Shown: positions 27,095 to 40,019, counted from the stretch's first letter. The stretch: 64,000 bases of DNA from Hermodice carunculata (GCA_964020975.1 OZ026630.1:64699013-64763012), one strand, 5' to 3'. Notes: generated by a model from the sequence alone, not told the origin. Made by a program: numbers and translations.

Positions 27095-28867
27095 CAGGGC
27101 TTGGCAATTCACATGTCCAATTGGCCGGGGCAAGTCAGATTTAATCTTGAGCAAGTTAATAAATACTTTTCCAGTTAGGCAACCAACTTTTTCACTGGGA
27201 ACTCTATTCCTAAAATTTTCATGACCCAGTTACAAGTTGCGGTTGTTTGCAAGACTGGCATGGGGGCCCTTACTTGATTTCTGTCAAAACATGCAGATAT
27301 TTTCACTGTCCGTGTAGCGTACATAAGATTACAAGCTGAAAGGTACCAGCAGTTATGGGCTTACCCTGTTATTGGAGAGGGGTCACAGCAACTCGAGTCA
27401 CCATCAGTCTGATCTGCCCCAATGATGACAAAGGAGCATAAAAAAATATAAAAATCTGCATGGTCAATTCTTTTGCGAATTAGTATCAAATGCCATTCTA
27501 TCGGTGGGTTCTAACAGAGTGGGAAAAAATAAAGATGATGCATAGGTGCCAGGAGATAACTTCTCCGGCAAAAACAGCACACGCAAGTGACAGCATAAGA
27601 GTAGATCTGCAGTGAGCTGAGCATAATCATGGGACCCACTGTCACGCACTGATCTGGGGCACATTCGACAGTCCTCTCTATCCCCTACCTTTGCGTATTT
27701 GCCTGCGACTCCAGATAGACTATTAGTCTATATCTGGGTTGGTTCTAAATTCGCCTAAAGGTGGTGCTGCCCATCCTGTTCATGGTTGACTGCCCACATC
27801 TTGTGGTCACTTTCCATGACCCTCACTTTTTCTCCATAGATTAACAAGGGGAATTAGCAGATATAAATTTAACCTCTCTATATGTTGCCAAATAAGCATT
27901 AAACTTTCATTTTATCACACCTGGGTGTATTTGTAAGATTATAATATGTACTTCAGGTAGATCAGAAGATGATAATTCCAAAAATCGTCCTCATATGCAG
28001 GGTAAAACTTTCAGGTTCACTGTAATATAATGGGCTTTGCTGACCCACCTAACCTCAAATGGCATGGGTTGCTAGGTGTCTCAAACATGCATCATGGGAA
28101 CAAAAGGCTGTGTGTCAAGAAATTAAACCAACCCAGATCACCCCTAGTTGCTATAAACACTGGAATCTTTATTTTTGGATGCTGCAACATAGAAAAAGCT
28201 TCCCATTTGTGTGTTCCTTCCATAAATTACAGAAGATTCACACATGTTTACTGGGCAGAGGCCATGATGAACACACTGTAACACAAGCCATGATTGGCTC
28301 ATTTTTTAATGGGACTCAATTGACCATTTGGGTGATGTGTTGGCTGTCAGACCACATGGCCTAGCAGCTGTTTGTGTACAGTGGTAGGAAAGATGGTGAT
28401 GGTGCACACACTCGATTTCTGATTTGAAATCCTAAATTTTCCATTTGAATTTAGAACACCGTTTATTGCGAGCAACTTGCCAATAATGTATATGCAAATT
28501 GACTATGATGTATCGATAGCAAGGAACAAGAAAGAGGATCCTGAAACCAATGCAAGTATTAATCTTTATTAAAGTTTACCTCAGACAGTGACTCATATGG
28601 TCCCAGAAATTACACTTTATTTTTCACTGCAAGTCACCCCATGCAAATAGCTTACTTTGCAATTTATATAATATTTTGCCAGTTTCACTGTTAACAGTTG
28701 TACCTAGAATCGTGGTAAAATTTGACACATTTTTCAAATTTGCAAGCTACAATAAGCAGCAAATTTGGGTAAATAGTTTGTCTAGGCCTTTGTCTATGGA
28801 TTAATGAAAAAAAAAATGGAAATCTACGCTGCAGACAACTAATTTTATTAAAAATTGTCGAGCCCTG
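27095..28867. mobile_element. 1.77-kb non-autonomous DNA transposon, 5-bp target duplication
   Basis: The left end CAGGGCTTGGCAATT (27095-27109) matches the inverse of AATTGTCGAGCCCTG (28853-28867) at 13 of 15. CATTA is duplicated at 27090-27094 and 28868-28872. Joining the flanks restores the repeat text seen at 29210 and 38220 (TTGAAAAA..ATTAAAAATCAG). Short open frames inside (27464-27664 minus, 28030-28281 plus) show no transposase motif that I recognise. hAT-like ends with a 5-bp duplication; superfamily is inference. A small palindrome sits at about 27711-27737. Confidence 0.85.
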
Positions 28868-29754
28868 CATTAAAAATCAGGGATTCACAGCAACAACACC
28901 CTGTGAAGAACTTCGTTTGGCCCTTCTACAAGCAACATTTCCACCAAGTTTCAGCATACTTTAAGTGAGGTTTGGAGAAGAAGTCCAAATAGCAACTAAA
29001 GGGTTGTGTGAACAGCTGGTCTTCAGCTGACCTAAGCTTGTTAATAAAATCAGAGTTGCAAATGAATAGCTGAGTGCATATGATATTTTCATGTATTTCT
29101 AAGATTTGCCAAAAGAAAAATTCATTAAAATGTAAATTAGCATTAGAATGTCCATTGACTTACATAGTAATCAATAGGAAAGGTGCATTTACCTCTGAGT
29201 ACACAAGTTGAAAAAATAATTAAAAATCAGAAATCCATAGCAGTGCCACCTATTGAACAACTTTGTTTGACCCTTTCGCAAGGAACATATCCACGAAGTT
29301 TGAGCTTAATCTCAGTGACGGTTCTAAAGAAGAAGTAAAAAATAGCAATAACACACCATTTTTTTTAAAAATCGCAGTGCCACCTGGTGAACAAATTCAG
29401 AACTATAAGTCCCTTGGAGTGTTCCTTTGTGATATCAAAGCACTTGGGTGAGTGGTTTCAGAGAAGATTTTTTAAGATTTGACCAAAAAAAAAAAAATTT
29501 AAATTACAAAAAAATTCAAAAATCAATGGAGCGTGACCATTTGCACAGCCTTGGTAGAGACCCATCCAAGTTACATTGCCACCAAGTTTGAAGTGAATCT
29601 GGCTGATGTTTTGGAGAAGAAGTCGATTGTTGATGACAGCAATGGACGCTGACGCCGCTGACGAGGAGGACCATAAGATAAGCTGAGCTAAAAAACCCGG
29701 CTACTCTGGACTACATATACAATGGATAAAAATAAATGAACACTCCTGCAATTA

Positions 29755-29893
29755 CCTGGCCATAAATTCTACATGGCACTGGCATACCAGTGGAGTGGAA
29801 AGATACACTCGATGGCCCACTTGCGGCGGGCTGCATCTCATGAATCCTTCCGCTCCACCGGTACACTTGTGCCATGCAGAATTTATGGCCAGG
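29755..29893. repeat. Palindrome with ~65-bp arms
   Basis: CCTGGCCATAAATTCTACAT at 29755 faces ATGCAGAATTTATGGCCAGG ending at 29893. The similarity continues inward (ATGGCAC, TACCRGTGGAG, GGAAAGAT/GGAAGGAT) with scattered mismatches to a short centre near 29820-29828. It is probably a foldback MITE. Confidence 0.8.
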
Positions 29894-31656
29894 CACTCAC
29901 ACTCATGTAATTTTATTATTTAACACCACATTTGTCCCTTTTTTCAGAACCATTATTTCTCCTGAAAGGTGTTGAAAAAACAAAACAAAAAACATGTGGG
30001 CATCCCACCGAGGCAATGACAAGATAAGCACTCCCAGAGAGTGCTGACTACTGTCTAACATCAGTGGCAGTATACAGCAGGGTTATGTCATCTTTTTTGT
30101 AGCATTTCTGCTGATTTGCATGTGTATCAGCACAATTTCTTCTGAACTTTGGACATGCTGTTTTTGGCAAAACATTTATGCTGGTCACCACCAAACTGAG
30201 GCTTCTCATTGATGTTCCAGCATCCCTGGTCTAAATTTGGCTGTTTGCAATAGAAAGTCTAGGTCAACAGCCTATTTTGCAGCTCTTTGGGTGCAATGCA
30301 CTCTAAGTTCACCAAAGAAGCTACTGACTCAGTCTAGAACTTAGCAATATAAGGGTTAACTGCCATGACTACTGCCAACCATGTTCCTTTTCAGTCCAAC
30401 CTTAATTAACATCATCAATAGATCAGCAATTTTTACGACTAAGATATCATGAATGACAAACCACAAGCTTTATGATATAAAACGCACCAAAAAGTCAACA
30501 ATTTTGTACTTAATTAATGGTTCAGAAAAAAATGACAGGGCAGCAAATATCAACTAGAATGATTTCACGCAAACGTTTGTGTCTTCAACAGTAATAAAAC
30601 AAACAGTCTTTGTTGGCTGAACTTTTACAATTATTGTTAATTTTCCACTATTTAAACATGAAACAAGAAAACTTTTTCTTCTATGACAATTCTAATTTCT
30701 TTCATCATTCTTCCATGATGCAACTCAAATAAGGCAAAAAAATAACTGTGGGTTTAGCCAAATACAATCATTCAATACTCCCTTAAAATGATATGCCCTG
30801 AACAAACTGACATCCAATTCAACCACAGTTTCCTGCTTTAAACCAAGTCTAATTGTACACTGTCCTGTAATTAAGCCATCTTCTTTTATAACAAAACTGA
30901 AAAGAAGACGACTGTCTGGGCTGGTAAAACATGTATGGAAAAGAAGGAATCCCGTTCCATCCAACTTTGTGCAACACGAAATCAATAGATAATACCCACA
31001 TTATCTGAAATCAACTTGCCTAATATTTGACAAGAGATGCACAATAATATAGTTTTGGCAAAATTGTCATGTTCTTTAGACATCGGCATGCACCAGCGTT
31101 TACTGTTACTTTCTTGCCATCTACCGGTTTTAAAGAGCTATGGATTAATTCAACATCTTGGGATACATTTTAATGTGCCTTTGTGTGTATAATCCAGCAA
31201 AGAAAATCCATGTAATTATATATATTCCTACTGAACACCACCAGAGAAACAAAATCTACCTGGTATTAAAGTTTAACTTGTACATGAGAACAAACCATTG
31301 TCTGAGACATGAACACTGATCAACAGATACCCCGTGTTAGACCCTTTCCTTCATAAAGGAAGCTTCCATCCAATTGTAATGTGCTGATAATTTTCCACAG
31401 CTCTTCATAAAGACACTAATTGGAGATTCGCATAAGGTCTGACTGAAGTTTTTTTGGTACAATCAATTCACCCTGAAGGCCAGATCAGCAACTATCTGGC
31501 CCTTCACCTCAACCCAAACCAGTGCTGCATGATTTCCCCATACATTCTCACCTACTGTGATTTAATAAGAACTACGTACATTTGCAGGCTTTCACTTTCC
31601 CCACCAACAAAGTTTTCATGCAAGTGCCAACATGCTGAAATTTGGTGGACTCTGCA
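29894..31656. other. Mostly unique sequence
   Basis: No gene recognised. A minus-strand frame at 30725-30985 reads like protein by eye but matches no family I know. The MITE piece at 30250-30360 is listed separately. Confidence 0.35.
30250..30360. repeat. Fragment of the AGGTCAACAGC MITE family
   Basis: TCTAGGTCAACAGCCTATTT, GGGTGCAATGCACTC and a GGGTTAAC end (about 30352-30360) follow the order seen at 11881-12133 and 21711-21820. Confidence 0.45.
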
Positions 31657-32444
31657 CTGCCTTAGTACATTGTCTTCCACGTGTTGAAGATTTGCATCGC
31701 GTAGCACATTATCTTCAATGTGTTCCAGACCAGTATTGCCCAGCACATTAACCACATGTTGTAGACTTGTATTGCACAGCACATTATCTTCCATGTGTTG
31801 TAGACTTATATTGCCCAGCATATTATCTTCCATGTGTTGCAGATCAACTTGTAGTGCCCAGCACTTAATCTTTCATGTGTTGCATACTTGTATTGCTCAG
31901 CACGTTATCTTCCATGTATTGCAGACTTGCATTGCCCAGAACATTACCTTCCATGTATTACATGCTTGTGTTGCACAGCACGTTATCTTCCATGTATTGC
32001 AGACTTGTATTGCCCAGAACACTCCCTTCCACATGTTTCAGAGTTGAATCGACCAGCACATTATCTTCCATATGTCACAGACTTGTATTACAGAGCACAT
32101 TCTCTTCCATGTGTCGCAGACTTATATTGCCCAGCACATTATCGTCCATGTGTTGCAGACTTGTATTGCTCAGCACATTACCTTCCATGTGTTGCAGACT
32201 TGTATTGCTCAGCACGTTATCTTCCATGTATTGCATACTTGTATTGCACAGCACATCAACTTCCACCTGCCACAGATTTTGCATCGCCTTGCACATTACC
32301 TTCCACCTGCCACAGATTTTGCATTGCATTGCACATTGCCTTCCATCTGCCACAGATTTTGCATTGCCTTGCACATAACCTTCTATGTGCCACAGGTTTT
32401 GCATTGCCTTGCACATTGCCTTCCATGTGCTGCAGGTTGTCCAT
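31657..32444. repeat. 39-bp minisatellite, about 20 copies
   Basis: The unit is of the type ATTGCCCAGCACATTATCTT + CCATGTGTTGCAGACTTGT (39 bp). Copies diverge, with a distinct 3' subfamily (CCACAGATTTTGCATTGCCT, about 32256-32440) and one longer unit near 31840. Since 39 is a multiple of 3, all three plus-strand frames and part of the minus strand stay open, giving 13-residue peptide repeats. I see no start, signal peptide or composition that argues for a real gene. Confidence 0.9.
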
Positions 32445-32654
32445 TACCAGCTCAGTACTACTGCACTATGACAGCCAGAGCATGACTTGCCTGGCAATGC
32501 AGACACACCAGTGGAAAAGGTGTTTGCCCTGCTTACCAGCTGGGCATGGAATGGGTTAAAGCAGGCAGCCAGTAAAATAATCAGGAAATGCTGACTGAAC
32601 CCTTTTCAGAATTATACACGTATGTTAAAGTAATGACAGGAGTGAGGGGGTGGC

Positions 32655-33036
32655 ATCTTTAGTCTTAATGGCAGGTATTCATAGTAACTGGGATTCTACA
32701 TGCTACCACCTAGGCTGCAGCAAGAAACTTGACAGGAAGGAGCACAGATTCTTGTTTAAAGCACGGCCAAATGAGCTTCTTTGATAAAAGCAACATATTG
32801 GCAAAGCAAAAAGCTCAAGGAAAGTCATTAACTACATTTTGAAATATTCAAGATGAAAAACATATTTAGAATATTTCACTTGTTTTTAGAAAAAGTGTTA
32901 CTTTTGGATGGTTAATTAACATAACAGGTACAAGTGCCCTCATCATGGTGGAGATGGTTTCATTCCCTAGCAACTGAGGGGACCAGAGCAGGTCTGCAGT
33001 TAATATGGTTAAATATGAATACCTCCTATTATCTCT
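32655..33036. mobile_element. MITE with AGGTATTCATA ends, copy 1
   Basis: The left end AGGTATTCATA (about 32669) and right end TATGAATACCTCCTATT (about 33017-33033) are inverse. The whole segment matches 58510-58880 in inverted orientation, sharing CTAGCAACTGAGGGGACCAG, CAGGTCTGCAGTTAATAT, AACTTGACAGGAAGG and CAAATGAGCTTCT. No coding; diverged copies. Confidence 0.75.
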
Positions 33037-34333
33037 CAAATTGTGCTAGTCCCTGTGTGTGCAAATTTACATATTGATGTTCATTTGCTAACTACAGTTT
33101 CCTTTCTACACTGAACACATACAACATGTCTGTTTGTTTGTTCAGCACCTCCTTTGACTAACAAAGACCATAACAGTAAAATGTATGATAAATGCCACCA
33201 TGATAAAGCAGCCAATCTTCAGGGCTACTCATGTAAGATCATACAATGAAGTCTTCCTTTTATGAATATTATCACCACAACAACCTGAAACGCCAAAAAT
33301 CAATGTACTCACAATGTTGTTTACCATTAACAGGAGCAAGCAAATTCACCTAGATCTAATACACAGTATAATGATCCCTCCTATGCATTTAGAATGTACA
33401 ATGTCATGTACTATAAAACACTTGGAAGTATACTTATGACCTGAACAAAGACTTAGCAAAGTCAGTGGACTTGGGTGGAGTGGTAGCCAAAGTGCAACCA
33501 GTTCCTATCCATGATGATCTCTTGAGGGATTTGATTTAGGCATTGCCTGCGTTGCTTCTTACATGTAACTCATTCCATACTATGGTGACAGGCCTTGGTC
33601 AGTGGTTCTGGCACTGACTTAAGACTATAGGCATGTTGGTATTTGAACAAAAGCTCTTTTCATGAAGGATTTACATATACAATTGTTGTCTTAAATCTAG
33701 GTAAATATACAGAAAAATCAGGGACTGGTATGGAATGAGTTAACAGAATCTATGTCACATTGGCAAATAACTTTATGCAAAGTCAGAGAGATCATGTCAT
33801 TTGACACACATTTAGTAGCTCTTCCTAAACATCTGAAAGGAGATGTTGGTGGCATGTATCTCATAAACATGCAGAACACTCTTGAAAATTAACCCTCTTC
33901 TGGCTATAACAAGACTAAGTCAACAGTTTTGCTTGGGGCATAATGTGTATTGACTACCTGGCCTGTGGCAAGTTTATAAAAGCTGGTATAAACATATTTA
34001 TTGGATTAACTTCCACACATATTTTGCCCAAGTTATTCACAATTGGGAAAAAGGGCATTGCCCTAGGTGAATCCCTCTTGCAAGGAAAGGACAGAGCACA
34101 GAACTAACTAGACACATGGGTACGAGTGGAGAAGACGCCAATAAGGACGAGACAGATAGAGGGGCATTTATTACCATATATAATCTTTCCAGATTGGAAT
34201 ATGGATTTAAACAATCACACAAGTGAGATAAAGCCTGGAAATTGCACCTGAGATAAGAGAACAAAATTATTTAGCCAATACCAGTAGGTTTAAAGTGATT
34301 TGTAGCAGATATGTATTCATGCACTGCAGTAAA

Positions 34334-34404
34334 AATATTACAATTGTCTGTAAAAGAACATTGTGTTGAAGACATGATGTTCTTTTACAGACGCTTGTAA
34401 TATT
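34334..34404. ncRNA. Hairpin, 28-bp arms, 15-nt loop (pre-miRNA-like or MITE core)
   Basis: Arms 34334-34361 and 34377-34404 pair with three adjacent mismatches. The inner 15 bp, TCTGTAAAAGAACAT against ATGTTCTTTTACAGA, are perfect. Size and shape fit a microRNA precursor, but a palindromic transposon remnant would look the same. No expression evidence. Confidence 0.25.
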
Positions 34405-35418
34405 TATAAAAGCTGTTGGTCTGAAACATTTCCTGATTATAAGATTCATGTACAATTAATTCTCTTGCAGAGAAATCTAAGCACCAATACCAACCCAGCA
34501 AATATTTGATATCCTGGCACTTTTGGGTGCTGTGACTGGGAGAAAGGTACCTGAAAACCATACTTTTTCAAACATTTAGATGCTTTTTGGGTTTGAATCT
34601 TTTTGACTGATTCCTGGTTCTATAAGGGTCAGCATAAGGGTCAACAGCTTTGCTGAGCACGTTAGGCATACTTACAGACTGACATTGAGGCAAGCTCCAT
34701 CATCTCAGACAATTATATTTTCAGTCAGAACAACTGAAAATCTGAAACCCTATGAAGATCTAACACAAAAGCTGCACCACACTGTGACAGAAGCTGCTTT
34801 CAGTCAACTCATGAAAACCCTGAATGCCATGCCTCCATATGCATACTGCACACAACTGAGGGCAAGGACTGCTGTCCACCTCAGACATTATTATCCTGCT
34901 GGGCCTAATCTAGCTTATTTCTCATTCAAACTAGTTCCTATTTAACAAAAATTTTTCACAAAAACATTAAAGCAAATGACCATATACATTCAGACAGTTT
35001 TGGGTGACTTGAGAGGGTAAGGATTTAATTTTGATGTGGTCTTTGCAAATCCAATTGATCACATGAAAGGCTTCCTTTAAAGTATAACTTTACTTATGGT
35101 CTTAATTAAATTTTGTATTGCCTAAAAACAGATGAAGCAAGGCCTGCCAGTCACTTGAACATAAAAAAATGGGGGAAAAAAAACCATGGCATATATATAT
35201 CCACAGCATGGAATGGCTTCATGCATTTCTCTCAAGACCAACAATTCAAGTGAAAGATCTGGGACACACCTAATCAGTGACTGTGTCGTGACTTCTTGAG
35301 TTTGCACAAGCCTGATATCATATCAGGTGCTGAGATACAGACCTGAATCCACATTGTAATTTTATGATTGTTGTTTTTGGAGCCAAAAGGTCTGACCAAA
35401 GTGACCCTGAATGAATTA

Positions 35419-35442
35419 AAAAAAAAAAAAAAAAAAAAAAAA
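35419..35442. repeat. Poly-A run
   Basis: About 24 A in a row, no obvious retroelement body in front. Confidence 0.9.
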
Positions 35443-36737
35443 ACTTTCTTCAGTAATGTTGTAGCACATTTAACCTAGCCTGTTGTCTGATCTGCAAATA
35501 AACCAAACATGTCAGTCAGGACAAAATCACTGCAACATGTATCAGAGCAGATGACCCATACACCAACACATGTACCCTCTACCCTCTAAGATAAATCCTC
35601 ATATATGATGACCATCAAATTTGACCCACCATCATAATCAGCATTAATTTTTCCATTTCAAAGCAAGAATCACTTAACCACACCACATGAACAAAGGGAC
35701 GAGGGGAAAACTTGCCAGGGGGACGACGCACCCTGCTGACCAAATATTTTCCTTAATTCACTTCATTGTCTTCGTCTCTGTTGGCCTTCGTGAATCATCC
35801 CCTGGCTTCACACTTTTGATAAAGTCACAAACGGATCCAGCCCATCCATCACTGTAACTTAACCACCACACATTAATCAATAACAAACTTGCCCACAATA
35901 ACCCCAATGTTTGAAGAAGGATCCAGTCCCATCTTCAATTGTCTGGTGGTTGCTTAAAACCTACCATTCCTGACTGGACACCAGAGAAAACACTTACAGA
36001 CTGGGCTCATCTTTTAATTGACATGAACTGTGGGTGAAAATTATCATGCTATTAGATTAGTCCATTAAATTCCCAATAAGCCCCATTTAAGTCAACAAGC
36101 CAACCTGTCAAAGCCCCAGAAGCACTTCATAAAGTGGTTCGATTCTCTGTCGGTCGTCACAAGAGTCAACATTGGTTTGTCAAAGATGGACACATATTCA
36201 CACAATAGACAAAGATATGAGTAACTTTTGTCATCAGACCCTGACACGACTTCCAACTTTCCAATTTCCATCTTGACATTTCTGTTTTTATAAACACCAG
36301 ACCGAGTTCTTCCCACATCCTTAGATGGATCTGCCAGTGTTGAATCACGGACACACAAGTATGGCAAATGTGGCTTTTTGTTCCAACGACAGATTGGAAC
36401 AAAAGACATTGGGGGATTCTGCGATACATGAATGACAGATATCATTTAATTATCTTTTAATTACAGAGAACACTATCAGTATTTGATACACAGAAACCTG
36501 CCAACATCAAACGAAAGAACCAAGGGTGGGTCAAGCTTTAATCAATACTCTTTGTTCCTGCAAGTTTAAATCACTCAATGTTTTATGTGGCTATCTGTAC
36601 TTCATTGAATTCATGTCTCAAGATTGTACAAAATGATAATAAACGGACAACAATCTCATCATTTTTAAATGACAAATTAATAGCTTTTATTTCTAACTTC
36701 AAAGCAAACACAATCCATTTGTCGTTAGTTTCATAAC

Positions 36738-36842
36738 AAAAAAACAAAAACAAAACAAAACAAAACAAAAAAAAAAAAAAAAAAACCAAAAAAAAAAAAA
36801 CAAAAAAAAAAAAAAAAAAAAACCAACAACAACAAAAACAAA
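36738..36842. repeat. A-rich AAAAC-type simple repeat
   Basis: AAAACA and poly-A runs with interspersed CC. The poly-Phe minus-strand frame over it is an artefact. Confidence 0.9.
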
Positions 36843-37137
36843 CAAAAACTGTCACATACCAATCAGTACACTGTTGCAAAAATATTTGGGTCTATTGTAA
36901 AAATGTCCAGAATACCTTAAATTTTTATTTGTAGAAGTTTGAAAATGGAATAAACACAAGACTGAGGCAAACCCATCATCAGATATACAAAGATGGGTGA
37001 GGCTCTGAAACATATTCTAACAGTTACCCACTGATGACCTGTGTGTTGCCTTAGGCTACATATCCTGCCTTTTATGAATTTGCTGACAATACCTGATATT
37101 GGTAATATTGGTTCTGCATTAAGTGACCCTAGGCCTT

Positions 37138-38740
37138 AACAAGAGGGCTTGTGTGAGCAGACCATGCCTCAGCTGATCTTGACATTCCTCACATTTGCAG
37201 CTCTATGAACTTGGGAAAGGATCAAGGACACCATGTTCTGAGCAAGTCCGATCTTTATAGAAGAACACTTATATGTGCAACATCAAAGTTCAAGTAGTTC
37301 TCAAGTTATAATGAAGAGTAAAATTCATGTATGTTGCACTGTGACCCCACAAACGAGGTCAAGGTCATTCATGTACTGTCTCAGCATGACCTTCATACAG
37401 AATAATTAAAATGTGCAGCTAACTCAAAACAGATCTCAAGTTATCAAGTAAACAGTAAATTTCGTGTCAGTTGTCCTATTGACTTACATAGTAATCAATA
37501 GGAAAGCTGCATTGAACGATAAGTACCCGAATTGAAAATCCTTTAAAATCAGGAATCCAGAGCAGTGCCACCTAGTAAACAACTGTTTAAACCTTCCACA
37601 ACAACATATCGATCACATTTTAGCTAAATCTGAGAGACGGTTCTTAGAACAACTGAAAAATAGCAAAACCATACAAAAAATTCATAAAAAATTGCAGTGC
37701 ACCTGGTGAACAAATTGGGAACTAGGTGTCCCAGGGAGTGTCTATGTACGATATCAAAGCAATTGGGTGAGCGGTTTCAGAGGAGAAGAATTTTTAAGGT
37801 TTGCCCCAAAAAAGAACAAAAAAATTCATAAAAAATCCAAAAATCAATAGAGCGTGACCATTTGAACAAGCTTGGTAGAGATCCACCCAAGGCACATCCC
37901 CACCAAGTTTGAAGTAAATCTGGTAAATATTATTTAAGTTATGACAATTACAAGAAATTCCCATGTTAAACTTTCCTATTAAAACTTTTGTAGAGATTTT
38001 TGAAAAAAAATCATAAAAAAATCCAAAATTCTTTAGAACATGACCATTGGAACAAATGAGGTAGACACCCACCCAAGGTACATCCCCACCAAGTTTGAAG
38101 TCAATCTGGATGATGGTTTTGGAGAAGAAGTCGAAAATGTAAATTAGCATTAGAATGCCCATTGAAATCCATAGTAATCAATAGGAAAGCTGCATTGACC
38201 GGTAAGTACCTGAATTGAAAAAAATCGTTTAAAATCAGGAATCTGCAGCATTCCCACATAGTGAACAACTTTGTTTGACCCTTCTACAAGGAACATATCC
38301 ACCATGTTTCAGCTTAATCTGAGTGACGGTTCTGGAGAAGTAGTCAAAAATAGCTATAACACACAAAAATTCATAAAAAATTAGAAAAAAATTGCAGCGC
38401 CACCTGGTGAACAATTTAAGAACTAGGAGTCCTAGGGAGTGTTTCTGTGTGATATCAAAGCAATTGGGTGAGCGGTTTCGGAGAAGAAAATTTTGTAAGA
38501 GTCACCCACAAAAGAACAAAAAAATTCATTAAAAATCCAAAAACTACAGGACCATGACCATTTGAACAACTTGGTAGAGACCCACCAAAGGCACATCTCC
38601 ACCAAGTTTGAAGTGGATCTGGCTGACGGTTTTTGAGAAGAAGTCGAAAATGTGAATTGTGGACAGACGGACGACGGACAGGGACGAACGACGACGGACC
38701 CTCACAAAACCTCAGCTGACTGACAAGTCAGCTGAGGTAA
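37138..38740 (+). mobile_element. AAGAGGG...TCAGCTGAGG repeat, uninterrupted copy
   Basis: It begins ACAAGAGGGCTTGTGTGAG and CCTCAGCTGA (37167-37176). AGGTCA-type units follow, then two to three units with AATCAATAGGAAAGCTGCAT, CCACCTRGTGAACAA, CACCAAGTTTGAAGT and GACGGTTCTGGAGAAG. It ends with an ACGGACGACGGACAGGGACG run and a hairpin: CCTCAGCTGACT (38710-38721) and AGTCAGCTGAGG (38726-38737), then AAAAA. It serves as the reference copy for 26017-29695. Non-coding. Confidence 0.75.
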
Positions 38741-39134
38741 AAAGAGGTCACATAAAGTAGGTGGTCTATGAATGGAGATACAATAATGTTAAAAGATAGT
38801 GTGTGGAGATGGACTGATAAACATTGGCCAAAAAAGATCACCTTGCAATGGGAAATATCTGACTGCACCTGAAATTCCTGCTTTCATGCACATCAGTCTG
38901 TGTGTATTTACTGTGCCAACATGCAAAGAATCCATGCAAAAGTGTAGCAGGGTTGTGCACCCAACATTGTATCTACAGAGAAGCCCTGCAGCAAACGAAG
39001 ACAATCTTGCCATCAGAGATACCTAGTTGTATCTAAGTCCCTGCCACAGAGCACATCTACATATCGTACATTGTTGTATTTATGCCTTTTCGTCCAGAAC
39101 CACTTACTGGTAATCATTACCCTATTCCGTGGTT
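38741..39134. other. Unique non-coding stretch
   Basis: Overlapping open frames on both strands (38789-39026) have no recognisable domain. Nothing else seen. Confidence 0.35.
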
Positions 39135-39371
39135 CGACCTGTTTACACTCCATAAGCTAACCTGTCACTGTCTGTCTACACTCAATAAGCTAACCTGTCA
39201 CTGTCTAACCTGTCTACACTCAATAAGCTAACCTGTCACTGTTTAACCTGTCTATACTCCATAAGCTAACCTGTCACTGTCATACCTGTATACACTCCTT
39301 CAGCTAACCTGTCACTGTCTAATCTGTATACACTCCATAAGCTAACCTATCACTGCCTAACCTGTTTACAC
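39135..39371. repeat. 38-bp minisatellite, about six copies
   Basis: The unit contains CTAACCTGTCTACACTC, then A/CATAAGCTAACCTGTCACTGT. Successive starts (39181, 39219, 39257) are 38 bp apart; the first unit lacks 5 bp. Confidence 0.9.
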
Positions 39372-39891
<520 letters not shown>

Positions 39892-40019
39892 GCAAATTTG
39901 TCCGACATTTCACTTGAAAAGTATTACATGTAGAAACTCCAAAATTGGCACAATTATACTTCTATAGATGACGTCTGGCCTTTTTATAATGAGAGGTCAT
40001 GCTTTTCAAAATTATGTAA

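Larger units (their letters stand above)
26017..29695 (+). mobile_element. AAGAGG...CAGCTGA repeat, interrupted by two insertions
   Basis: It begins ACAAGAGGACTGTGTGAACAG near a CTCAGCTGACC, runs through AGGTCA-type units (to about 26420 and 26726-26770), then units with CACCAAGTTTGAAGTGAA, GTCAATAGG/AATCAATAGGAAAG and GAGTGACGGTTCT, and ends ATAAGCTGAGCTAAAAAA. The same order occurs without interruption at 37138-38740. Removing the two insertions (26532-26725 and 27095-28867) leaves about 1.7 kb, close to the 1.6 kb of that copy. No coding region; the mechanism of spread is unknown. Confidence 0.7.
33037..37137. other. Mostly unique region, no gene recognised
   Basis: Open frames such as 36092-36445 (minus, 117 codons) have no recognisable domain. 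About 35690-36450 is complex, non-repetitive sequence that could be conserved non-coding DNA. MITE-family pieces occur at about 33892-33960 and 34618-34665. Hairpin and A-rich runs are listed separately. Confidence 0.35.

Noticed and set aside
31718-32559. Cys-rich 13-residue repeat proteins (up to 223 codons)
   Set aside because: All three frames are open because the 39-bp period is a multiple of three; kept only as a low-odds finding.
36092-36445. 117-codon minus-strand frame
   Set aside because: Another long minus frame overlaps it; no domain, no splice-site context that I can support.
39135-39371. CRISPR-like array of regular repeats
   Set aside because: Repeats run head to tail with no unique spacers, and the sequence is eukaryotic; it is a 38-bp minisatellite.
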